This document shows positions 36,421-49,852 of a stretch of 64,000 nucleotides of DNA, one piece after another (position 1 is the first letter of the stretch; the number at the start of each line of letters is the position of its first letter). This DNA comes from Hyalella azteca. Lineage: Eukaryota; Arthropoda; Malacostraca; Amphipoda; Hyalellidae. Below the pieces are notes generated by a model. The model was not told the origin of the DNA. It made no database searches and saw only the letters and a program-made list of their open reading frames with translations. Both the position numbers and the translations under genes were made by a program. The DNA lies in assembly GCF_000764305.2 (NCBI RefSeq), contig NW_025930675.1:310001-374000 (forward strand), in the 5' to 3' direction.

Positions 36421-37756
36421 GTACCATACATAAGTCCATACATTTTTTCGTATTAAATGCTCGGTGTAATTGTATATTCCGTTGTCTCATTAAATTTAGA
36501 TTTTTTTTATAAAATTTTAAACCAGGAAAAAGCAGCATTCGGTGATCACATTTTAATTGATTCTAAACTAGAGACATAGTCGAAGATATGTGATCTGCTG
36601 AAATAAGGATTAATAATTGTATAAGATTAAACAAGTGTTAAAATATAAAGTCATTACAACCATTTCCTAAAATTATCGTTTAGGTTTGATTTCTGATCCT
36701 CTGCAACGTTTACGATTTTATAAATTTGTTTCACACGCAGGATACGTTCATTGTTTTTTTTTTAGTGATCGAAGTGCCAAAACCGAAGCATAATTTAGAT
36801 CTCGTCGAGGCGATAAGGAAATGGAAAAAGTTTGTCCGGAGTGAAATACTCTCGCAATTCAACAGAACTCCATCGAAACCCTGTTGGAAAATATTCGGTA
36901 AATTTCCGTTTGCCGATTCCAAAGGATGGCCACTAGATTTCCACCCCCGATTTTCAACAGGATAGAACATTTTGCTCGCACGTAGACAGGATACGCCTTT
37001 TTACGACAAACTTCGAATAAAAACCAAATACTTGACAAAAATAAGAAAATAAAGGCGATGATAAGCTGGCACCCGAGCAAGGCACCTAAAAAGCTGCATT
37101 GTGTCTCGAGCAAAACTTTTTGGATAAAAACCCTACAGAAACACTGAAAGTTTCACCATCAAATGCCTGGGCCAGTGAGTTATCAGCGAGAAACAAACTT
37201 ATCGAAGATGCCGCAGCACAAACAGCCTATTTTTTAATATGATGTGCGTGTTTACTGAAAACAAACAACCTGTGCGTGTTTACTTCTGTTATAAGTTTCT
37301 TATATTATATCCAATTGTTATTTTTGATTAGATCATTTACGTTATATTTAATCGTTCATCTTACGCTTTTTTCTTGTGTGTTATTGTTTAAATGTTTTCA
37401 ACTCGCCCCTTTGTTTTTGCGATGCTTTATCCACTATACGGTGATATGTGTCGTTATTTACTATTATATGAACTCTTCTTCTTTTGTTCAATATTTATCA
37501 TTTGAGCCAAATTTTTCTGTAAACCTTAGTCCTTAACCAATCTTAATCGCCAAATATTTTAAAATATATTCATCATCGTTAACACTTTACCAGTCCTCCA
37601 GATCCTTCTCATATTCCTACTGTAGTTATCACTTTCTACTGATAGTTAATTTTTTAGTTTGTCTTCCTGGTCCATTCTTTCCAAAGCCTTCCTCTACCTT
37701 TGCTACGACCTCTTCTCTTCTTCTGCCTTCAACTTTTCAACCCTATCCGTGATCTC
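36421..37756. other. Gene-free stretch with a weak exon-like segment
   Basis: At 36766-36897 a 132-base open segment lies between an acceptor-like T-run ending in AG and a donor-like ATTCGGTAAAT. It would encode a basic peptide that I do not recognise. This is weak and may be chance. Nothing else was found. Confidence 0.3.
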
Positions 37757-37955
37757 ATACTCCTCTGACTCCATCCTTCCATCCCTGCTCACACTCCCCT
37801 CTTCCTCTCACTCCATCCTTGCCCTCTACTCACGCTCGCCCTCTTCCTCTCACTCCATCCTTGCCCTCTACTCACGCTCGCCCTCTTCATGCCCTCTACT
37901 CACGCTCACCCTCTTCTCTCACTCCATCTTTGCCCTCTACTCACACTCCCTCCCC
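37757..37955. repeat. 42-bp pyrimidine-rich tandem repeat
   Basis: Two full units at 37799 and 37841 have CTCTTCCTCTCACTCCATCC followed by TTGCCCTCTACTCACGCTCG. Shortened units follow at 37883 and 37911, and a degenerate one precedes at 37757. The strand is almost pure C/T. The 102-codon Ser/Leu-rich plus frame over it comes from the array. Confidence 0.9.
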
Positions 37956-40634
37956 CGCGTTGTCTAGGAGATCATCTCGAATTAATTCCTCTAATTAGTC
38001 CTAGAGAAGAAAGGCGCGCTGATGTCAGATTAATGCGTTCTAAAACCAGCTCGTCGTGACCTTCCAGCACCAGGCAGACTGCCAGCTCATCCCAGGCATG
38101 AAACTACAAAGGCGAGTTCCATAATTGCGACATCCTCTCACATAATGTATATTAGAATTGTTTGGGCATTAATAAGGCTTCCGAGCTTCAAAATTAATTG
38201 CCAGATATTCCATGTACGTGAAATTTACCCGAAGTCACTGTTTATGTTAATCATACACGTGTGTGCAGTCAACTTTCTTTAATGTATTGAGTTTCAATGG
38301 TGTTTATAGTAGAGATTGACGTTGATTATGATATCGTCCTATATAAATATTCCAGAATTTATGATTATCAAAAGATTATATGGTTACAACGAGCACGAAG
38401 CATTGAATTGGTCGACTCTTCACTGCTTCATGTCAGTGACCAGAGCACATATTTTTTATCGTTGCTTGCGAAGTTTGTCAGAAAAGACAAATATTCTCTC
38501 CAATTTGTAGGACCAAGTAAAATATCAAACTAATAATTAAAAATAAATATTACCAGGTCAGCGTTACACCAAGCGATAAGTTCAATGACGATTAAATATC
38601 AAAGATGAAAACAATACATAGTTACTGCACCACTGAACTCGAGAATAAAAAATAAATAACAAGACAAAATGGAGAAACAAGAAAAAAATCATATATAAAA
38701 AGAATAAAAATTAGAACAAAACAAAATCGAGACAAAAAAGATTAACAGAAAGATTGTTAGAACTTGTAATATCGCATTAAAATACGACAATTTTTCGAAA
38801 ATATTAAGCTGAATTACCTGCCTTCGTTTAAACTTATACTCTTTCTTCGATGCAACCGTCAATGGAAAATTGGAATGTCGGCAGTCAAGCATTGCGATCG
38901 ACTGACTCTGAGGCTACCATCAGAAATTGCTTTAACAATAAAAAAACACGTTAAAAGAGCCTTGAAATTGAAGCCTGTATCTCCATCTCCGTTTATTCAT
39001 TCATAACTATCACTAATTAAAAAAAATTCACATTAGTCAAGCTCATCAAAAAAACCGTGCAGTATAACAACGACGTGATAAATGCCTTGTTGAGATTGAC
39101 GATCTCGCGGTCCTAGCATTAATAGTTTTTCCCATAACCCTCGCCTGATTTCGCTTATAACACATTCTGATAATTAATGCGCAGTTTAATTATGGTTGTA
39201 AAACTGTCTCTGGGTTTCATTAATCACCAATTGAACTCATTACCGCTCGTCGTGCCGTAAAACTCAACCTCATAAGGCTGGCCTCGGAAGCTTGGCCGTT
39301 TTCCACAACAGGCAAAATTAAATAGCGAAAAACAAAATCTTAAGCTCGATTATCTTCTTGTGAAAAGCAAAACCAGATTATCTAAGGGGAATTATTGGCT
39401 TATTAAAGACCAGGTATATACGGTGCTGACAATTTACCACGTAATCTTAAGTGATGTGCATTATCTTTAATGACTACCTCGTAGACTTATATGATATACA
39501 GGGGCATTTCTGCGTGAAGGGTATTATGGCTTATCATGAGAACATTTCTGGTGCTGCATGAATATAACTTAAACCATTGTATTCCATATCTTTAAAAGTA
39601 TCCACAGAGTGTAAGTAATTTTTAGTCAAACATAGGTTGAATGATAAGATTCATCACACTCGATTCGAAATTATAAAACTAAGGGACGTATTCAATTACT
39701 TTGCAATTTCAAATTAGTTTCAAAATTTTTTTTGGATACATTTTTTTAAGTAGATACTACGAATCTCAAAACCTTATTTCTGTGAAAATAACTCAAATAC
39801 GAAGTCATGAAACGAATGCCGATGTAATTACAACATTTATACAGCACCAATAACCAATTATATGAACCCTATCACAAGAAGAGCAGCATAAAACTCAATG
39901 CTTTAATCAGAGGGCAGTCGCCCGCCCCTCTCTCAATGATCCTAAAGAACCACCCGCATAGACTGCGCTCCAGGCCCTCGCATAATTCGGTTACTCTCTT
40001 AATTTGTGACGCTTAATGGAGACGTTCCTCGAAAATGTTCTTGACTTGATGCCGTGCGAGGACAATTTCTGGGACTAGTTTCAGTTTATTAGTGATAACG
40101 ACTGAAATAAATCACGGTGAGCCTTGTAATCAGTCGCTTATTTCAGTTTAGCGAAAAATTTGTGTCTTGATTGTAATTTTATTTCAAGCCCGAAAGCTTT
40201 TTATTTTACTCAATCTCAATTGGCAAAGCAGAATTTCCTTTCAAACGGATAAAAATATTTTGGTATTTCCTGATGATTTTTTTTACTTTGAGGGCAGCAA
40301 AGTCGGCCGACCACGAATTCATAATAAAAAATTTTGAATCATAGTTCACATTCATGAAATTATTCGTGATTTAAAAGTTAAAAATCGCGGGGAAATACTT
40401 TTAAAAAATCAATCGCAGGAATCAAATGTTTTTAAACATTAAACTAAAAAGTATGTTTCTATTGTATATTATCGGTTAGTACTTCCCGATATGTGTTTAT
40501 GCTGTGACCAGGAAACCTGTCACAGCGCAATACGTGTCAGCTGATCTTATCAAGGCAGTAAATCTGCCATCAAGTCTCCCGACGATGCTGTTCTCAGTCC
40601 ACTTTCTCGTGGTGGCCCAAGGCCAAGGTTGTGG
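37956..40634. other. Gene-free AT-rich stretch
   Basis: No gene, RNA or element was recognised. 38640-38760 is strongly A-rich on the plus strand. Confidence 0.5.
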
Positions 40635-40820
40635 GAAAAGTCTTTGCCGATACTTTATCAAGTCCATTTTTACTGAATCTAAGGCAAATACTATGCAACA
40701 AGTCCAAGTCTCTTGGCAATACTTTATCAAGTCCATTTTACGCGAATGTAAGGCAAAGACTGCAGGACAACTCCAAGTCTCTTGGCGATGCTTTATTATA
40801 TCCGTTATCATTGAATCTAA
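40635..40820. repeat. 69-70-bp tandem repeat, 3 copies
   Basis: The box TCTTGGCAATACTTTATCAA and the following TCCATTTTTACTGAATCTAA, GGCAAA recur at 40641, 40711 and 40780 (spacings 70 and 69). The plus strand is open across all three (40504-40851) and reads a 23-residue repeat with YFIKSI. The unit has stayed close to a multiple of three, but copies differ at many positions. I infer a decayed minisatellite rather than a protein. Confidence 0.85.
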
Positions 40821-42022
40821 GATAAAACCGTATGAAGAAAGCCCATCATGACAGAGTCTCAGGATTAGGGATGTTGTCAGTTTTTTAATGCCCCCGCCTG
40901 GTTTCTTTCAATGAGTTGCAAGTACTGTAAAGAAACAAAGACAACTAATCGCATTATACACGGAAAAAGACGAATTTTTTTTGCATTTTCACACTAGGAT
41001 CTCAATAATTACACACTCTCATCCACCTGTTTCATTTATTCTCAGATTATAATAAGCTTAAAACCAATGTATTGCAAGCAATGCAACCAAATTAGACAAG
41101 CCGCAGTGAAGGCAAAGCCCGAGAAATAACATCCTAGCTTATCCTAGTCAAAGTAGGAGCTAACATTTATTCTAATGACTATTAACTCAATGATAGATAC
41201 GAGTTAACTCTAAGAAATAATGTTAATAATAATAAGGGACGGACGGCTTTTTACGCTTACCTTCCCTTATACAAATTACAAATTCGCATTTATCTCTACA
41301 TGTCTTGAAGATCTAAATACTTACATATTTACGGTGTTCTTACCTAACAATAGATGTGAAGAGAAAGTATTCAAATAAATTGGACGGTTTGAAAAAACAA
41401 GCACGCCATTTTTATCAATGCTATTGTTATTGTCGGATTGATTCGCTTCGCTAATAAAAAAATCGGTTCGAGACGTGACCGAAAAGAATTGTTCGATTTT
41501 TTTTCACTTGCATCGGAAATGATTGGAAAACTTGGAGGTCCAATTTTTCGCTGTTTCTTTATGCTGTCGAAGTTCGTTAAATGAAATACTTTGTCACGAC
41601 AAGGAACTTTTTCAATCGTTATCCAGCACTTCGGTGTAACTTTCTACAAATTTCCGCAAAGTTTTCATTAGTGGCGAAAGTTGTGTGCCGTTTTTCTAAT
41701 ATTTTAGAGGCGCATTAGGACTTGTGCGAAGCTTCCGTTAGCATTTAAGAAATGTAAAAAATATTTTAACACTCATATCGAATTTAGGGAAGAAATATCC
41801 AAAGTTTAAAATGTTTTCGAGTGACTTTTTTTGAATGTCTGTGGACGTTCATACATTTGGATTGAAATGATGCTCCCATCAGGAACAGGGCCACGCCAAA
41901 ACTATGTGAATTTGTAAAATAAAATATAAACTGAGAAATATAACAATTACTCGTACGAACTAATGCTCCTACAATGCAAAAAAATTCTACCATCCACACA
42001 GCCTATAAAGAAGAAATGATCC
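40821..42022. other. Gene-free stretch
   Basis: Nothing recognisable. No frame stands out from chance. Confidence 0.5.
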
Positions 42023-42328
42023 CCAGTGATGAAGCCCAGGCATAGAGCTGGATCCTACAATCCTCACAGCGTAGGGAGAAATTCACCACACATCTGAAGT
42101 TGAATAAAGGTTTAACGAAACGTTGTTTGGTTAAATTAACGCTGAATCAATGTTGTTTCGTTGAATAAAAGTGATATGAAACGTTATTTCGTTGAATCAA
42201 CGTTAAATCAACGTTGTATGGTTTAATTAACGTTAAATCAACGTTGTTTGGTTTAATTAACGTTAAATCAACGTTTTTTCAACCTCTTTTACCTAGTGGG
42301 AAAGTTCTCCAGCGATGAAGCCCAGGCA
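42023..42328. repeat. 30-bp repeat array between 20-bp direct repeats
   Basis: An array of 30-base units occupies 42120-42284 (starts 42120, 42150, 42181, 42211, 42241 and 42271). Each has ACGTTGTTTGGTTTAATTAA followed by CGTTAAATCA. The AACGTTAAATCAACGTT joins are partly self-complementary. Two direct repeats flank it, CCAGTGATGAAGCCCAGGCA at 42023-42042 and CCAGCGATGAAGCCCAGGCA at 42309-42328, with one difference. The whole could be a small inserted element or a larger tandem duplication that has grown an internal satellite. Confidence 0.8.
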
Positions 42329-42340
42329 ACGGCCAGGGGA

Positions 42341-45300
42341 GGCTCTTCTAAAGAGGATCACGTGTACGACCGGCGACGCGCTGATGAAATGTCCGAAGCA
42401 ACATCGATCGATTCGGCCTAAATTACGGAGCGAGTGTTCACCCTCAGGGCGAGCAACATTTGCGTTCTGCAAGAAATGCACTCATATCCCTAAAAGTTTA
42501 TATCTCATAAAAATTTTATAAATATTATAAATGATGTAAATCATTATTTGTATAAATTTTATCAATTTGGTATGAATATTGTAATCACTATTCTCGGCCA
42601 TGTTATTTCCTATTAGCATTTAAACCGATTTAATTTCCTTCACGTAATATTCCTTTTATATCGTCTTCCTATGTTGAGAACAGCTTATACGTAATATAAT
42701 GTTTCTTTTCTATAACTGGTTGGGGGTTTTAAATTAGTAGTCTTGGATAAGTAAGCAAAGAATCGCAATTTTTTGCTATGTTGACGAAGTAATTGCTAGA
42801 TTTGTTGCACGAGAGTGATTATAAATAGTTCAATTATGATTTGCAAAATAATAGCGTGCGCTAGTTTAGCAGTGTTTTAGTTATATATTTCTCGTTAAAT
42901 CAGAATTTAGCATATAGTGACGATATTTTCAGTAGATCTGGCTTTTCTCTCATGCTGCAGCTATAGTATAAGAATTTGAAGTGATTTGTAGTTTTGATGT
43001 AAGATAGATCAAATATACGGAATACGCAAATACTTAGATTTCTTAAGTCTTATATTTTAGGTTACATAATTTCTTGCCGAGTGGTATTGCTGCATGGCTG
43101 CTCGATACACTTAAATTTTCATTTTAGAATCCGTAGAGTTGTCTCACTTTGTTCCACCAAATATCTTCATTTGTGATTCGCGCAACTCTGTTTTTATAAT
43201 AAGTAAAAAAATACTCGTATATAGCGTCTTAATACAAGAGTGGCTAGAATGAATGTTACGTGTCACTGGTAATTTTGATAACGCTACCCGTTGCTCGCCA
43301 CATTTTGAATCCGTACAAATTACTCTGAAATTCTACCTCATTAACACTGTCATTGCGCTCTTGGAATAAAAGAACGAATTTTGAGGAAGTCTAGCGCTGA
43401 TTGAATGACGAGTTTTATTTTGGCGAAATGAGTTCAATTACGTTTCATGTTCTGAGTATTAGTTTATAATATTTTACTATGTAAAGTTAAATGTATTTTG
43501 CTAATAAATGAAAACGTCCTCATCTTACGACTATCCCTTCATGATTGGGTCATGAACCTTAGTTTTTCTGTATGTCTTATGTTTCCGAATAGCGTTAAAA
43601 GCAGAAAAAATAAAGTTTGCATGGAAATTTCATAATTATTAAGCCAAAATGAATTTCTTTTACTCATCACGGAGAACTTGTTATTTCTATTTACTTTTGT
43701 ATTAAAACCTGCGGTACGAGTCCTCGTAATATGGCAGTTTTTTCACCATGCTGGAAATTATCTGAAATGCCGAACTTTATTTTTTCTCAACTTATTGTGA
43801 GTCGCAGCCAAGACAAATACACACAAGGCTCCTTCTTCGCGGTAGCTGCCCACAAGTGACTCATCAAAGAACTCAAAGTAACTCATTAAAAAATACATTT
43901 TGAACTTCTTGCTACTCAGAATTGAACTTAGTACGCATTATTATTAGTACACATTATTATATTGATTATTTATCTTTGGTTTTATTTGATGCTTAAAAAT
44001 TTGTAGCTTGACGTGCCTTTTTTGAGACCTTTCAAAAACTCTCGTAAGTAATGGAAAAGAGTATGTCTATTCAATACCGAGTAATGCCGGGTAATGCCAA
44101 GTAATGATAGTCTTCGCTTGGCCTGAACGCTAGGCGACTAGAGTGGTGACGGCGGACGAAGTTTGGGGGCGCTTCCATTTAGGATATTGCTTTGGGCTTC
44201 GCAGTTGCAACGGGAGCTTAAACTCGACTTGCCATCGCATCGAGAACCGTGGGTCTTTTCCGTTATTCTGAAGTTGAAATATTTGTAAAAAAATATTTTA
44301 ATTTCACCCTGTGTTTAATCTATCAACAGTCACTAATAATGTTATTATTTTTAGTCTAAAAAGCCATATTCTATAATCTGAATTTATATTCGTGCAAATG
44401 AGAGCAGACGAGAAGCTGCATGCATGTCTCATCACAAGCGCATCAGTGAAGACGTGACCGCATCCGACACCTTCCATTAGACAAAAGAAATCTGCGTGGC
44501 TTGTGCGTGGTCTTTTATAAGTAAAGTTGGATAATTAGGCTCTGGCGCTGGCAAGAAAGAGCTGGTTTTATGGGCTAACTCTTCACAGGCGCGTTTAATT
44601 GCGAAACCTGAAGCTGCTGGCGTGCGTAGAAACGCTTTCTAAATTGCCAAAAAATCTGCTGAAATTTTGGCAATCGATCTATTGGCTTTTGGATAGATTT
44701 TATATATTAGTTTTATTCATTGTAAGGAAAAAACGTTTCGTATTCATTTTCATTACTGAAAATTTCCTTAGTATATGGAATTGTTTTAATATTTCTCAGA
44801 TTATCTGCTTCCACTATCTGAGTAATTCTGAATTATGTCAAATAAATATAGAAATAAATAAATAAAAGACAAGCCCATTCGAAATTTATAAGTCGAAAAA
44901 AATAATTCCATTTCAACTCGAAAAAATGTTTGCATGCATAACTCAGTTGTTGTGATAGTAATTCTTCGTATTTGTTTGCATTTGTGGTATAATTCGGCAT
45001 TTCCAACACGCAGAGAAGAAGGACAAGACGACTGTTAGTTGTGTCTTTCCTTCTATATATGTTTTGTCATTCGTTTTTGTCTTTCTTTCAATATTTCTTC
45101 CCCCCCCCCAAAAAAAATTCCTAAGATAAGAACGCAGTTTCGTTTATCATATTTAATTTATCAAATGCACAAAGGAAAAAATCTTAATGAAAATTATTGA
45201 AGACTTCCGTGAACGAGACACTGAGTCTTTTGAATTCAATTATATAATGACTAAAGGAAAAGTTGGTTAGAAAGACCTTGACTGAGTCACGATATATATG

Positions 45301-48300
45301 TGGTCTACAGAATGCACAGGTTACATAGAAAGAGCAACGAATGTGAATTTCTATATTTCCCGTTACCTCGATTTTACATTGCAAGCAGTTTCCTGGACAG
45401 GCAACCTCATTCCCGCAAGTTAAGTGCATTATCTATGTGTCAATGTACAATGAGAACATAAGAGATTTGTCTTATCGAAGTCTCAAGAGAAATGAAAAAT
45501 GAAATTATATTGATCAGTGAATTTGCTTCCTGATTTAACCCATCTTATGTTTTTCACAATAAAGAAATACATTTAAAATGTATACCTGGCACGTCAATAA
45601 ATAATATTTTTAACGTGTTATACTTTACAGTGATAAACTAAGACAAAGTTTGAATTTAGTTGTAAAATAAACGAACTGAGAAATCCTGTGTCGAAGGTAA
45701 AGAATTTTCAGGAGATTTGTCACTCGCTGAAAAACTAAGTCGCTCAGCTGTGCTTTGCGCCGTGGTTTCCTATAAAATATTTTTCTTGAACCAAATTCCC
45801 TTATATTTTGCGGTGTTATCCAAGTCAGCATTCCGGAAATATTCCAAAAATCCGCCTAGTCGTGGATCAAGGATTCACAAGAAATAACATTTTCTCTCAA
45901 GCACAGACAAGCGAAACTTGGATCTTATGTTACAGGGATAATCGCATTTAAATTCTTAGCTTGATGTAGGCAAGTTGTACAGTGAATGTCCGTTATACTT
46001 TTCCATATAATAACCGATAAATTAATAATATAATCTGGGTATATTCTTTAGCATTGGAATGACGATTGCCAGACATTATTTTCGTGTTATACTTCTCCGT
46101 GACTACGTTATTATTGCTTCATCCTAATAAGTAACCAAAATTAATATTAAATAAGTCTGCTAATTTCTTGAAACCATTATAATTTTACACAACTCTAATT
46201 GTGAATTTTATATTATATATGTGCCTCGCCGAAATACACTGGAACTATCGTCATATTCGCCTCACATTATGCACATATTTTCCACAGTTTGTAAAGATTC
46301 TAATACGTTGCTAAGTATTCATTTTACGAGACTTACGTGCTAGACTGTAATAAGTAACACGCTAGCATCCTACTAACATTATTTCATCCTCGTTCTACCT
46401 CAGATTTGTTCCATGTTAGCAAGCCATTGTTCTCCAGCTGTTCGGTCGTTCCTGCTAGAAGATTCCCTACAGGAATTACATGGAAGGCGTAGAGGTCTAT
46501 GTTACATGCCTCCAGTAACGACCCCGTAGACCCAGCCTAGGTAATGAGATCAATCTGAATAGTTGTAGACCATGCACGGTAAAGCTGCAGAGTTCACGGT
46601 ATGAATCAGCGGCATAGCGTGATTTTTTTCTTTGGGGCTTGTAATCAGCTGGTTGTGAGAATTAAAATGATAAATTGTTCATTTAACATTTAAATATAAA
46701 TGAGCTTATTGTTGAGAGAAAAGCTATACTGCTTCTACGGAAACATGGGTGATGAGATAATTCAAACTAATGGTTAACACTCCGTGGAGTTTTTGATTGA
46801 TCTTTTGATGCAAATCTGGGCTTTCATTTCAAAGCGTATATCTCGTGGCTAAATGGAAGTGTTTCACTTTGTATAATCAAATATGATTGAGAATATCTCA
46901 CCTGATTCACTCACTATATATCCATTTGTTTACTGTATAGTCATATAAATATTGATAGATGATCTAAAATACGGAGAAAAATTGAGTGGTATATATGAAG
47001 TGTCAATACTAAATGCCCAATAGTGTGATGCACATTTCTATCTGTCTCCATGGAAAATTGGCAAATTTTATTTATAAATTCCTCAGATTTGCGTGAGCAT
47101 ATGCTGACAGTATACGTGAGCAAATAGTATGGATTCTTAGCTTAACCTCAATTTAAATGATGAGCTAATTTAGCGCTGTAGTTACATTTTGCATTATTAA
47201 ATTCTACATAATACATAGTACCACAGAGATGTGCTTATTTTCATGACGGGAGGATATTTTTACCCAAGAAACATGATCAACTTTTCAGGACCTCAATTAT
47301 TCATTTTCACTTAAAGGCTTGAAAATCTAAAGTCGTCAAGTTATGGTGTCATAGAATTTTTACATCTCGATGAACGGCTGTTAGAATACAGGCACAAATG
47401 GCTCCCTAATTATGAGTTAGGTTCAATGCACGTACGTCTTGATTAACTCGCGTGCTTGGTAGCCATGATCCGTAAAGGCTGTATTCTCGACACATTCACG
47501 TGTGAATGATGCCGTGAAAATATAACTGGCGTCCGACGTTCTACTATCCATTCACTTGGGTTTTAGTGGGATAGAATCGTATAGTTTGAAATTAGCGAAA
47601 AGTATGCCTCCCATGCGTAAAAATTTCATTTCAGTTAGATTTCAGCGCATATTGAGTATCACGGTTAATGTTAAACAAAATGTCGGGCTCAATTTCCGTG
47701 GACTTTTATGCCTAGGAATGCATGCAGGCTAATTTCAGAATGAACTGCAGACTAGATTGCTCTCGATGGTTGCTTTGCACGATAAATTTATTTGATAGCT
47801 CGCTGAGATCTTTCATTACTGCAGGCTTAGAGTGTGTGCGCGCGGACTCTAAATCACGAGGTTTCGCTGTCATCACTTCCGTGGTAGCGATGCTGATTGC
47901 TGGTATTAGAGCTCCATCGAACCACCTGCCCGAACGTGCGGTGCTAGAACGAACCCGCTTAACCGCGGCCAAACGATGCCTTGAATGAGAAATTTACATT
48001 GATTGCAGTAATGTGTGTTATGATTAATGATATAGGCCAGAATTACTGATGTCGGCTTAGGTATCTTGAACCTCGATGCATACAATTTCACGTTTTGCAG
48101 TCGTATTCATATACAAATTCTCCACTGAAAAGAACAAGGTATACGTTGTGATTCCACTTCATATTAATTAAGTTAATCAAGTTATTTAAGTTCAGTTCCC
48201 TAGTGATCTTTAATTTGAGATTCTACCTTATTTTAGGACGCTTCTCCAAAATCCCAACTACCTCACAAAGTCATTCAAACATTAATATGCAGAGCTACAT

Positions 48301-49690
48301 ATTGATTTGATAATATGCATTAAAGAAACCGAATCAGACATGTTTGAAATAACATACCGAATTATATGTACAGTTAAAAGAGTTAAAAGGATATATGATA
48401 TATACGAGTACATTTATTTCATCATGAACAAAGAAATTTTTTAACATAATTCAAAGAAAATACTGACGCCTACTCGCTCTGTGACTGGAACAAAGGCACC
48501 AAAGATGAAGAAAAATGTCACGGGCTTAAACATGTGGGTTATTTCTCTTATTGCAGCCTGGGGCCATGAACGATGGTTTCTCCATTGATTGTGCGAGGTA
48601 AATGTAGCTTATGATGACTTAGTGTTTTCGTGGTGTGATAGAAGTTCTTCGTTGAGAGGCAACACTGTAAGACCACTAATTATGTACCGTGTCTGAAATA
48701 TGAAGAGCGTTTGGACGCACAAGCTATTATATTAGATCGCTTCGGTTATGAGCAAATTTTTCTGTCGGCTGTATTCTAACCGATTTTATGCCTTATTCAA
48801 ACGCTTCAAATTGACTTTTCTACACTCATGAAAACTTAAAAGCAATTTGAGAAAATCAAATACTATAATAAACACAGTTTTATTTATTAATTTGAACATG
48901 ATTTCGTCCGCGTTGGGCCGATAATAAACAGTCGCAATAAAGAAATGAGCTGTATGAATTATTTGTCAGAAAGTTATTTATTATAACTAATGTAGTTATT
49001 GTAGTGTTGAAAACGACCCAATAACTATAATGGCGGTCAGTAAGTCAGAATTTGTTGTATTGCAGAAACATTGAAAAGCTCGGTAGGTTTTGAATGAATA
49101 ATATTTCGTGACAATTCATCAAGACACCATTGATGCGTGTTTTTTTTCGCAGACCATATCATATGAAATCAAATCCTTTTTACTCTATAGAATTTACACT
49201 GAGTATTAATAAATAATTCCAGTAGCAACGCAGGAATGTTACAAAAATTCTCGAATAATTGGACTGCATAAACTGTATCCTCTTCTCACTTAATATTTTT
49301 TTGAATAAACTAAATATTAAAATTGTCTAAACTATTGCCATTGTCTGAGCTGAATTTCTCCGTGATATTAAAGCCTAAAACTCAGTGAAGTTAATACATT
49401 AACTATCAAGACCCCGTCCACAAAAATGGCAGCTAAAATAACGCTAGCGTCAGAAACACGAACAAAACTCGGGGGTTTTAAACAGAAGCGACGTTACTCC
49501 TATTCCAAGTGTCCATCTTAATCCTCTGGACCAGACTGAGCACTTAGGAAATTTATCGTATTTAGGATTCAAGAAAAAAAACCGTGGTGGTTTTGGTGAA
49601 ACTAATAATTTTCTTGCTAATCCAGTAATTATATCATGCATTGGATAGGTCAATACTATTGAAATAACTATATTTCTGTCCAAAATATTT
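42341..49690. other. Long gene-free AT-rich stretch
   Basis: Over 7 kb without a supported gene or element. Small features only: three copies of a 10-base TAATGCCGGG-like unit at 44081-44107, and a C-run followed by an A-run at 45101-45117. An 88-codon frame pair at 47712-47988, open on both strands and richer in G+C than its flanks, is not recognisable. Confidence 0.5.
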
Positions 49691-49852
49691 TTTAGTGCAT
49701 TTTTCATTTATGTAAAAAAGGTGCTATTGTGCTCGTTATGTCCGTCCGTCCGTCAGTCTGTCCTTCTGTCCGTCCGTGACTTCACGTTTTCGTCGACGAG
49801 AAAATGCGCTCTCTGTCACTCACTGCAGTGAGTACTGAGTTATATTTTTTGA
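49691..49852. mobile_element. MITE-like element with internal GTCC array, copy B
   Basis: The right part, from GTGACTTCACGTTTTCGTCG to GAGTTATATTTTTT, is nearly identical to the copy at 35.4-35.6 kb and includes GAGAAAATGCGCT and the palindrome ACTCACTGCAGTGAGT. The tetranucleotide array is shorter (about 49740-49776) and the left end is decayed (AGTGCATTTTTC). The orientation is the same as the other copy. Confidence 0.65.

Noticed and set aside
36766..36897. Internal exon of 132 bases
   Set aside because: Acceptor- and donor-like sites and an open frame are present, but no partner exon or recognisable protein. Such combinations arise often by chance in a T-rich region.
41464..41480. tRNA B-box-like word GGTTCGAGAC
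   Set aside because: No matching A box, acceptor stem or cloverleaf around it.
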